Assembly (NCBI GenBank): GCA_017695055.1
Contig: JADILY010000165.1
Coordinates: 1 to 5,139 of the forward strand
DNA length: 5,139 nt
DNA from: Merdivivens faecigallinarum
Lineage (GTDB): Bacteria > Bacteroidota > Bacteroidia > Bacteroidales > UBA932
Direction of reading: 5' to 3'
A model generated the notes under the pieces. The model was not told the origin of the DNA and searched no databases. It saw only the letters and a list, made by a program, of their open reading frames with translations. The translations under genes were made by a program, and so were the position numbers. Position 1 is the stretch's first letter. The number at the start of each line of letters is the position of its first letter. Positions 1-5,139 of the stretch are shown in pieces.

Positions 1-638
1 AGCCTGTCGATATTGGCATCGAGGCTGGCCACGCCTACGAGGAACTTCAGTTTCGCACCTATGGAAATCCTGTCTTTCCAGACATAGCGGCTATGCCCTA
101 AGGAAAACTGAAGGAAGTTGTTGCTCGTGACCCCGATGTTCCTGATATGGTAGGACGTTCCTTCGGCTTCCGGCATGAAGTTTTTCAGGACTGCGAACAG
201 CTCTTTCGGAAGGTTGACCGAGGTGTTGCTCCTCAATCCGAGTTCTATCGTATTGAAGCCTCCCGCTATGCCGAAAAATCCGAGGCTGAGTATGTCGGTG
301 CTGAGGTCCAATGTCAGTCTGTTTTCGGCGCTGAGCCCCCCGATGAACTCTTCCGTGCTCACGGAACTGTTCATGAATGTAGTGAGTCCTCCGTCCGCCG
401 TAGGGTAGATGAAATTGCTGAGACCCATGTTGGAATTGAGTCCGAGGCTGAAATTGCCCAGTGCTATGAACGGCAGGTTGATGTATGAGGATTCATTGAA
501 AAATGCAGGATTCATTTTGTGCCTGTATGCCGCCCCTTCCATGAAATACGAGGATTTCAGTTCCTGTGCCTGGGAAACGGCTGCTGCCGATGGCAGTAAA
601 GCCAAGGTTATGATTGCGGCTTTTATTATATTTTTCAT
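1..638 (-). CDS. DUF5723 family protein, probable outer-membrane beta-barrel (3' part beyond window)
   Basis: The gene starts at ATG 638-636 (minus strand) and stays open for 212 codons to the left edge, so the C-terminal part is missing. Residues 1-24 form a Sec signal peptide: MKNIIK, a hydrophobic core, then a likely signal peptidase I site after S-Q-A. No lipobox cysteine is present. The mature part begins with a segment typical of DUF5723 (SSYFMEG, YRHKMNPAFF at about 29-46). It continues with GLSNFIYP and TTFMNSSVSTEEF (about 72-97), IELGLRSNTS (about 131-140) and a GHSRY / IGAKLKFLVG stretch near 180-200. Alternating polar and hydrophobic strands with many glycines suit an outer-membrane beta-barrel. 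The family match is from memory of these motifs; the barrel fold is inferred and the function is unknown. The gene lies 23 bases downstream of the lipoprotein gene with no promoter or terminator in the gap, so the two are probably co-transcribed. No Shine-Dalgarno sequence is visible, as is usual in this phylum. Confidence 0.85.
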   Translation of the reverse strand, partial: MKNIIKAAIITLALLPSAAAVSQAQELKSSYFMEGAAYRHKMNPAFFNESSYINLPFIALGNFSLGLNSNMGLSNFIYPTADGGLTTFMNSSVSTEEFIGGLSAENRLTLDLSTDILSLGFFGIAGGFNTIELGLRSNTSVNLPKELFAVLKNFMPEAEGTSYHIRNIGVTSNNFLQFSLGHSRYVWKDRISIGAKLKFLVGVASLDANIDR

Positions 639-661
639 ATCTTGAATTTTCAATTATCGGA

Positions 662-2380
662 TTATTCTACATCTGTGTCTTCTGACAAATCTATATTCAC
701 CCCGCCCGGGATGATGAGGGTAATGTCTTCGAATACCACTCCGTTGTCGGTATTGACGGTTTCCCCCGTGCCTTTATAGAGCCTTGACGTCAGTATTATG
801 CCGTTCAGCCCGGAAATGGCCCCGTCAATGGTTTCCATTAACGAGATAGATATTTCGGCAGGGTTTCCGGCATCCGGACTGTAAGGGATTTCAATGGTGC
901 CCCCGTCGGCGGAAAGTATCTCGATGCCCTCTATCGGGTTGCCGTTGATGTCGACGGCCATCCCGCTCAGTGTGGCGTTTGCCGGAATGGTGGATACGAC
1001 TTTTCCTTCGATGATTATGCCGTCAAGGATGTCGGTGTAACCTTCGAGCTTGTTCTGCAAGTCTTCAATGGTATAATCGACCGACATGTCCAGATCCGGG
1101 CCGAAACATACCGGGGTTTCCAGACGGCATGTTCCCGAAATTTCATAATTGCTTCCCGGGATTATGCGGCAGTCTGACGATGAATTGGCATTGAATGTAA
1201 TCGAAATGTTGTCCGGAATACGGTAAAACAGGTCGTCGAAATTTTCCACGGTTATGCCCGTGTATCCTCCTTCAGCACTGCCGTTTTGAGAAATGACGAA
1301 ATGCGATTCGGAAGATGCGGCTATCTCGGGGGTGTCGAAGGTCACTTCCGCGAGTTTTTCCCCGTTTTTGCCGAAAGTCTCTATTTTCCCGCTGAATGAG
1401 GCGGCAAGAGGGGCTCCGTTGCTCAGGTCGATGTAAATAGACGAGCCTGTCAGGTCGAGGATGCCTTCCCCGGACATCAGGCCTTCTTCACCGCCCAACC
1501 CGAGGTCGAAGTTCTCCGTTACCGGATCTGTGGCCACCGAAACTGCCGCTTCGATTGCGGATACATCAATGTCGTCGCTTCCCGAAGGGGATACGATGTT
1601 TACCGTAACGTCTATGAGTATGTCGCCGCCTTCATTGCTTATGTCTCCGCCGAAGATGGTGATGGCGCAGTTGGTGCGTATCTTGTCCTTTATCGTAAGC
1701 AGGTGGGTTTCAGGATTGAACATTTCCGGATAATCGTGCAAATCTATTCCGCTGATGTCTATGGTGGAAACAAGAGGGGTGTCCAGTGTCACCTCTCCGC
1801 TGACCTTTGCAGGGTTCTCGCTTTCTACCAGAAGCCATCCCGGATATATTACCGACAGCTCGTCTATCCGCACGCGGCTTACCGCATCGGTGGCGAGTTC
1901 CACTGTAACCACGGCTACCGCATCGAATTCGATTCTGTCTATTCTTTCAATCATTTCGTCCACTTCGATGTCGTCGAAGGTCACGTCCACTTCATGGGTC
2001 TCCGGAAGTTCGTAGTTGAACTCCTCGTCAGGAAGGCCGCTTGTCTGGGGGATGCTGCCGAAGTCCAGATAGAGGTAAGCCGGGTCGCCCCTGAAAGAGT
2101 AGTTGTCCACCGGTACCGATTCGGAAAAATCCACGGCCTCCGGGGCGATGATGTAATTCCCGTTTTCATCCGTTCTGAGGTATTCGTTGTCCTCCAATTT
2201 AAGGATGTCTTTCAGGGTTGTGTTTCCGGTAGAGCCGACAGGCAGTGAGAGACTGTCGCCTCCGAAGCTGATGTTCATGTCGAGCTCGTTGTTTGCTAAG
2301 TCGTATCTCGAATCTATGCACGAGATAAGCCCGAATAGCGCGAGTGTACCCGCTGATGCTTTGATTAATAAATTTTTCAT
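662..2380 (-). CDS. Large envelope lipoprotein of unknown function, partner of the DUF5723 gene
   Basis: This 572-residue protein has a clear lipoprotein signal peptide: MKNLLIK, a hydrophobic stretch 8-20, and lipobox L-I-S-C with the lipidated cysteine at 21. That fixes the start at ATG 2380-2378. The mature part is acidic, rich in D, E, G, S, I and V, with no transmembrane segment, and reads as successive beta-sandwich-like segments. Residues 476-488 (VDINGNPIEGIEI) resemble the opening strand of carboxypeptidase-regulatory-like folds, but this is weak. Besides C21 there are four cysteines (238, 404, 418, 425), three of them clustered, so a disulfide is possible in the periplasm or outside the cell. 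No strong run of acidic residues follows C21, so surface export cannot be decided. I recognise no catalytic motif and no SusD-type features. It is first in a two-gene unit with a putative outer-membrane barrel, which suggests it works with that barrel in the envelope; that is inference. A promoter and a leader hairpin lie just upstream. Confidence 0.9.
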   Translation of the reverse strand: MKNLLIKASAGTLALFGLISCIDSRYDLANNELDMNISFGGDSLSLPVGSTGNTTLKDILKLEDNEYLRTDENGNYIIAPEAVDFSESVPVDNYSFRGDPAYLYLDFGSIPQTSGLPDEEFNYELPETHEVDVTFDDIEVDEMIERIDRIEFDAVAVVTVELATDAVSRVRIDELSVIYPGWLLVESENPAKVSGEVTLDTPLVSTIDISGIDLHDYPEMFNPETHLLTIKDKIRTNCAITIFGGDISNEGGDILIDVTVNIVSPSGSDDIDVSAIEAAVSVATDPVTENFDLGLGGEEGLMSGEGILDLTGSSIYIDLSNGAPLAASFSGKIETFGKNGEKLAEVTFDTPEIAASSESHFVISQNGSAEGGYTGITVENFDDLFYRIPDNISITFNANSSSDCRIIPGSNYEISGTCRLETPVCFGPDLDMSVDYTIEDLQNKLEGYTDILDGIIIEGKVVSTIPANATLSGMAVDINGNPIEGIEILSADGGTIEIPYSPDAGNPAEISISLMETIDGAISGLNGIILTSRLYKGTGETVNTDNGVVFEDITLIIPGGVNIDLSEDTDVE

Positions 2381-2397
2381 GAATAAAAATTATCTCA

Positions 2398-2419
2398 GAA
2401 GCTGTTTTTAAACAACCTC
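2398..2419 (-). promoter_or_regulatory. Leader hairpin in the lipoprotein mRNA 5' UTR
   Basis: Read on the minus strand, GAGGTTGTTT (2419-2410), AA, then AAACAGCTTC (2407-2398) can fold into a 9-10 bp stem using two G-U wobble pairs. On the plus strand the same two positions become A-C mismatches, so full pairing exists only in the minus-strand RNA. It begins a few bases after the predicted transcription start and ends about 17 bases before the ATG. A run of five U follows only after an 8-base gap, too far for a standard terminator. A role in mRNA stability or translation is inference. Confidence 0.4.
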
Positions 2420-2432
2420 TCAATTCGGGCCG

Positions 2433-2463
2433 CAAAGATAGTCAAAAGAATGTAATAAGCTAA
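2433..2463 (-). promoter_or_regulatory. Bacteroidota sigma-ABfr type promoter for the lipoprotein-DUF5723 unit
   Basis: On the minus strand the -7 box TATCTTTG (2440-2433) matches TAnnTTTG perfectly. It is preceded at 19 bases by TTAG (2463-2460), three of four matches to the -33 TTTG. The predicted start is near 2426, giving a leader of about 45 bases before the ATG at 2380. Position, spacing and direction all fit. The -33 box is weak, so strength is uncertain. Confidence 0.7.
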
Positions 2464-2467
2464 TGTC

Positions 2468-2485
2468 CGGCAATTATTTTTGCCG
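2468..2485. repeat. Inverted repeat CGGCAA-N6-TTGCCG, candidate operator
   Basis: A perfect 6-bp inverted repeat with a 6-base spacer lies in the middle of the divergent region. Its right half covers the -33 box of the pepD promoter, and its left edge is 5 bases from the -33 box of the lipoprotein promoter. A dimeric regulator bound here could affect both promoters. No T-run follows it, so it is not a terminator. A 6-bp repeat can arise by chance, and no regulator gene is in the window. Confidence 0.35.
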
Positions 2486-2509
2486 TATTGTAAATAAAAT
2501 GTAACTTTG
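2479..2509 (+). promoter_or_regulatory. Bacteroidota sigma-ABfr type promoter for pepD-rpe
   Basis: The -33 box TTTG (2479-2482) and the -7 box TAACTTTG (2502-2509) both match the phylum consensus exactly, and the 19-base gap is the expected one. The predicted start is near 2514, leaving a leader of about 50 bases. From about 2531 that leader is very AT-rich (T-run at 2543-2549) and has no Shine-Dalgarno sequence before the ATG at 2565, the usual Bacteroidota arrangement for efficient initiation. Confidence 0.8.
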
Positions 2510-2564
2510 TCGGAATCCGGTCGATGCCAGAATAGAAAATTATTTTTTTAAATATTTTAACGGT

Positions 2565-3995
2565 ATGAATTCCAAACAGGTATTGTCGATTTTCGACGAA
2601 ATTACGAAAATTCCCCGCGAATCGGGGCACGAGGAGCTGATTACGGCCTATCTGCTCGATTATGCGGAACGTCTCGGGCTCGAAGCGAAAAGGGACGAAA
2701 TAGGAAACGTTGTAATAATAAAGGAGGCCGCTCCGGGGTTCGAGAAGAGGCCGACAATCGTTTTGCAGAGCCATTCGGATATGGTGTGCGAGAAAAACGA
2801 GGGTGTGGAGCATGATTTTTCGAAAGACCCTATAAAATATGAAATCGAGGACGGATGGCTTATCGCCAAGGATACCACCCTCGGGGCCGATTGCGGCATA
2901 GGCGTGGCAGCCCAGCTTGCAGTGCTCGGCAGCGACCTGAAGCTCGGCCGTATCGAAGCCCTGTTTACCGTATCGGAAGAGACCGGCCTTTACGGGGCCA
3001 AGGCATTGAAGCCGGGCTTCATTACGGGGAAGATTCTTATCAACCTCGATTCAGAAGACGAAGGGGAGCTGTTCGTAGGCTGTGCCGGCGGCATGGATAC
3101 CACGGCCCGTCTTGCATACACCCCTGTCGGAATCGGCGAGGGTCGGAAAGCCTTTGCCGTAAAGGTAGCCGGAGGCATAGGCGGACACAGCGGGGATGAC
3201 ATAGACAAGGGGCGCGCCAATGCCGTGCAGCTGCTTGCGCGTTTCCTGTATACCTGTGTCGGTGAGGACTTCCTGCTCTGTTCTTTCCTCGGCGGCAACA
3301 AGCGCAATGCGATAGCGCGCGAGGCTTCGGCTGTCATTGCCGTTACGGACAGTGCGGCAGAGAGAATGAAGAAGGCATTCGGGGATTTCGTTTCCGACAT
3401 ACAGGGAGAGTTTTCCGTTACCGATCCGGGACTTTACGGCTCTTTCGAGGAGGTGGAAATGCCTGAAAGCGCAATTGATCCTGAAAGCGCCGGCAAGCTT
3501 CTGCGTTCCCTCGTCTCCGTGGCCCACGGCGTGCTCGGAATGAGCCCGGACATAAAGGGCCTGGTGGAGACATCGACCAACCTTGCTTCGGTAAAACTCG
3601 AAAAACCGGGACTGATGAGGATAGGGACGAGCCAGAGAAGCTCGGTCACTTCCGAAAGGGATGCCGCTGCCGCGAAAGTACAGGCGGCCTTCGAACTTGC
3701 AGGTGCCGAGGTTACGCATGAGTCGGAATATCCGGGATGGAAACCGAGGATGGACTCTCCGCTGCTGAAACGTTGCGTTGCCTCCTACAAAGGGCTTTTC
3801 GGCCATGAACCGGTAGTAAGGGCCATACATGCAGGACTTGAATGCGGGCTGTTCCTGGATATCTATCCCGAGCTGGACATGATTTCCTTCGGACCTACCC
3901 TTCGCGGGGTGCATGCTCCGGGTGAAAGGCTCGAACTTGCGTCGCTCGACAAATTCGTCGCCTTCCTTCAGGATATTCTGGTCAATTATGAATGA
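2565..3995 (+). CDS. pepD: Aminoacyl-histidine dipeptidase (beta-Ala-His dipeptidase, M20 family)
   Basis: A cytosolic zinc dipeptidase that hydrolyses Xaa-His and other unblocked dipeptides to free amino acids. The 476-residue length is close to the 485 of E. coli PepD, with no signal peptide. The metal and catalytic residues are all present: H70 and D72 in SHSDMV, D109 in TTLGADCGIG, E138-E139 in SEETGLYGA, D162 in NLDSEDEGE, and H450 in GVHAPGE. By family knowledge H70, D109, E139, D162 and H450 bind the two metals, and D72 and E138 act in catalysis; their spacing closely follows E. coli PepD. The lid domain, inserted roughly between residues 190 and 385, carries GGHSGDDI with H208. H422 in AIHAGLECG is also conserved. 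The ATG at 2565 follows an AT-rich leader and a perfect promoter. The stop abuts or overlaps rpe, so the two are co-transcribed. The exact dipeptide preference cannot be read from sequence. Confidence 0.96.
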   Translation: MNSKQVLSIFDEITKIPRESGHEELITAYLLDYAERLGLEAKRDEIGNVVIIKEAAPGFEKRPTIVLQSHSDMVCEKNEGVEHDFSKDPIKYEIEDGWLIAKDTTLGADCGIGVAAQLAVLGSDLKLGRIEALFTVSEETGLYGAKALKPGFITGKILINLDSEDEGELFVGCAGGMDTTARLAYTPVGIGEGRKAFAVKVAGGIGGHSGDDIDKGRANAVQLLARFLYTCVGEDFLLCSFLGGNKRNAIAREASAVIAVTDSAAERMKKAFGDFVSDIQGEFSVTDPGLYGSFEEVEMPESAIDPESAGKLLRSLVSVAHGVLGMSPDIKGLVETSTNLASVKLEKPGLMRIGTSQRSSVTSERDAAAAKVQAAFELAGAEVTHESEYPGWKPRMDSPLLKRCVASYKGLFGHEPVVRAIHAGLECGLFLDIYPELDMISFGPTLRGVHAPGERLELASLDKFVAFLQDILVNYE

Positions 3996-4015
3996 TTCCG
4001 TTAATTCCAAGGCTT

Positions 4016-4669
4016 ATGAGACTGCTTGCACCGTCAATCCTTTCAGGAGATTTCGCCCGGCTTGCCGATGATATCGGATATGTGAACGGCTCCGTGGCGG
4101 ACTGGTTCCATATAGATGTCATGGACGGCATCTTCGTTCCCAACATATCCTTCGGTTTTCCTGTCATGGAGGCCATAGCGAAATATGCGCGCAAACCCCT
4201 GGATACCCATCTGATGATTGTCCGTCCCGAAAATTATTTCGAGAGATGCGCGAAAATAGGGACGGAGTGGCTGAGCTTTCATTATGAGGCCACCCATAAG
4301 CCTCTCGAAGCATTGCGCTCAATAAGGTCCCTTGGCATGAAGGCCGGGGTCGTCATCAAGCCGGCTACGAGGCCAGAAATCCTCGAACCGCTGTTGGAGG
4401 AGGCCGATTATGTGCTCGTAATGTCGGTGGAACCCGGTTTCGGGGGGCAGAAATTCATGCCGGATTCCCTCCCTAAGGTAAGGCTTCTGCGCAAGATGAT
4501 AGACGACAAGGGGCTGGATACCCTTATCCAGGTCGATGGAGGCATATCCTCGTCAAATGCCGACGAGGTTTTCGCCGCCGGTGCGGATTGCGTGGTGGCG
4601 GGAAGCGCCGTATTCAAGGCTGCCGACAGGGACCGGGAATGCAGGGCAATCAAGGGCCTCTCCGTATGA
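4016..4669 (+). CDS. rpe: Ribulose-phosphate 3-epimerase
   Basis: Interconverts D-ribulose 5-phosphate and D-xylulose 5-phosphate in the non-oxidative pentose phosphate pathway, in the cytosol. It is a single TIM barrel. Counting from M at 4016 (217 residues), all signatures are present: LAPSILSGDF at the first strand, HIDVMDG with metal ligand H32 and catalytic D34, THLM with H65, the phosphate-loop region VMSVEPGFGGQKF near 134-146, QVDGGI with D174, and AGSAVF near 195-200. The start is uncertain. An in-frame ATG at 3992 adds eight residues (MIPLIPRL) and overlaps the pepD stop as ATGA. I chose 4016 because family members normally begin a few residues before APSILS, and a weak AAGG lies just upstream; translational coupling from 3992 remains possible. 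It is the second gene of the pepD unit and ends six bases before the convergent birA stop. Confidence 0.95.
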   Translation: MRLLAPSILSGDFARLADDIGYVNGSVADWFHIDVMDGIFVPNISFGFPVMEAIAKYARKPLDTHLMIVRPENYFERCAKIGTEWLSFHYEATHKPLEALRSIRSLGMKAGVVIKPATRPEILEPLLEEADYVLVMSVEPGFGGQKFMPDSLPKVRLLRKMIDDKGLDTLIQVDGGISSSNADEVFAAGADCVVAGSAVFKAADRDRECRAIKGLSV

Positions 4670-4675
4670 CGGGCC

Positions 4676-5137
4676 TCAGATGATATAGCCTATCTCCTTG
4701 AAGGCGAATTCTTTTACCGCACCCTCCCTGTCCTGTACGAGGAGGGTGCCTTTTTCCGTGGTCCCGATTATTTTTCCGTAAAATTTTCCTCCATCCCTTT
4801 TGTTTTCGTATTCATGGAATTCGCCGATGCGGTACATTTTCCTCTTGTATCCGGCGCGGATTTCCGCGGTGTCTTTCGATTCGAGCCGTGAGAAAATGTC
4901 GGAAACGAGCGTTTCGAGTTCTTTTTCGGGAAAATATGGGCCTCCGCCCGGACATTCCGCCGCCAACGAGGTCGGATTTGGTGCGGTCGTGCCCCATTCC
5001 GTCTGGTTCAGGTTCAGCCCTATGCCTATTATGCTGCGGGCGAGGCTTCCGGAGCGGACTCCGTTTTCTATGAGGATTCCGCATATTTTCCTGTCTCCGA
5101 CATATATGTCATTGGGCCATTTTATTTTTGCCTCCAG
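4676..5137 (-). CDS. birA: Biotin--[acetyl-CoA-carboxylase] ligase, C-terminal part (start beyond window)
   Basis: Activates biotin with ATP to biotinyl-AMP and transfers it to the lysine of biotin carboxyl carrier proteins, in the cytosol. The reading frame enters from the right edge and gives 153 codons to TGA (4678-4676). Met codons inside it, such as that at 4966, are internal. The fragment opens in the catalytic core with IKWPNDIY (residues 5-12, catalytic K6 and D10 of KWPND), then GDRKICGILIE (14-24) and the strand IIGIGLNLNQ (36-45). From about residue 105 to 153 a small SH3-like C-terminal domain follows, with YRIGE, GKIIGTTEKGTLLV and ending FAFKEIGYII. All are standard BirA features. 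The N-terminal biotin-binding region is outside the window, so whether there is a helix-turn-helix regulatory domain cannot be told. Codons 130-140 encode, on the opposite strand, a likely terminator for rpe. The gene converges on rpe. Confidence 0.95.
   Translation of the reverse strand: MEAKIKWPNDIYVGDRKICGILIENGVRSGSLARSIIGIGLNLNQTEWGTTAPNPTSLAAECPGGGPYFPEKELETLVSDIFSRLESKDTAEIRAGYKRKMYRIGEFHEYENKRDGGKFYGKIIGTTEKGTLLVQDREGAVKEFAFKEIGYII
4719..4755 (+). terminator. Intrinsic terminator for pepD-rpe, inside antisense of birA
   Basis: GCACCCTCC (4719-4727) and GGAGGGTGC (4741-4749) form a perfect 9-bp, GC-rich stem with a 13-base loop. One C follows, then five T (4751-4755) on the plus strand. 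On the minus strand no T-run follows, so the signal points in the rpe direction. It lies 50 bases past the rpe stop, within birA codons for GTLLVQDREGA. The short U-tract and large loop make it a moderate terminator; function is inferred. Confidence 0.55.
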
Positions 5138-5139
5138 CC

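Noticed and set aside
147..645. Plus-strand open frames near the left edge
   Set aside because: They lie opposite the DUF5723 gene, whose signal peptide and family motifs are clear; no promoter or domain supports the plus-strand frames.
686..693. TAGATTTG on the minus strand, a -7-like box about 50 bases before the DUF5723 start
   Set aside because: No TTTG-like box at the required distance, and it lies in the lipoprotein coding sequence. The same 8-mer recurs at 1739-1746 inside the gene, so it looks like chance.
1703..2248. Plus-strand open frame of 181 codons opposite the lipoprotein gene
   Set aside because: Antisense to a well-supported lipoprotein; no recognisable protein features and no promoter.
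2511..2519. Short palindrome CGGAATCCG in the pepD leader
   Set aside because: Four-base arms around one base are too short to support an operator or hairpin claim.
2381..2564. Possible small gene or tRNA in the divergent intergenic region
   Set aside because: The region is fully accounted for by two leaders and two promoters; no cloverleaf and no short frame with a plausible start signal is visible.
3051..4010. Long minus-strand open frame (319 codons) antisense to pepD
   Set aside because: It lies wholly opposite a strongly conserved M20 dipeptidase, has no recognisable motif, and is explained by low stop frequency opposite the codon usage of pepD.
4654..4677. Direct repeat GGGCCTC (4654-4660 and 4671-4677) around the rpe stop
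   Set aside because: Seven bases, one copy inside coding sequence; likely chance, with no associated element.

Overview
The window looks like ordinary chromosomal DNA from a Bacteroidota (Bacteroidales) gut-type bacterium, possibly a Rikenellaceae/Alistipes relative; the genus is a weak guess. The evidence is the TTTG / TAnnTTTG promoter grammar typical of the phylum, AT-rich leaders without Shine-Dalgarno sequences, a DUF5723 protein (a family I know only from Bacteroidota) and a Bacteroidota-style lipoprotein. I see no mobile elements, CRISPR, tRNA or rRNA. No gene-free stretch exceeds 300 bases; the longest is the 184-base region at 2381-2564.

Layout. Positions 1-2380 hold a two-gene unit on the minus strand. 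A 572-residue lipoprotein of unknown function (2380 to 662) is followed 23 bases later by a DUF5723 protein with a signal peptide, probably an outer-membrane beta-barrel, which runs off the left edge. Positions 2565-4669 hold a plus-strand pair: pepD (M20 aminoacyl-histidine dipeptidase) and rpe (ribulose-phosphate 3-epimerase), which abut or overlap by four bases depending on the rpe start. The right end (4676-5139) is the C-terminal 153 codons of birA (biotin protein ligase) on the minus strand, converging on rpe with only six bases between the stop codons.

Control. The 184-base divergent region carries two back-to-back promoters, each with a perfect TAnnTTTG element. An inverted repeat (CGGCAA-N6-TTGCCG) between them overlaps the -33 box of the pepD promoter. 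The lipoprotein mRNA leader can form a hairpin that pairs fully only on that strand. The pepD-rpe transcript has a plausible intrinsic terminator about 50 bases past the rpe stop, inside the antisense of birA's last codons.

The metabolic genes (dipeptide hydrolysis, pentose phosphate pathway, protein biotinylation) are housekeeping. The only part with an unknown job is the lipoprotein plus DUF5723 barrel pair, a candidate two-component cell-envelope system. I see no clear evidence of a spectacular new system.
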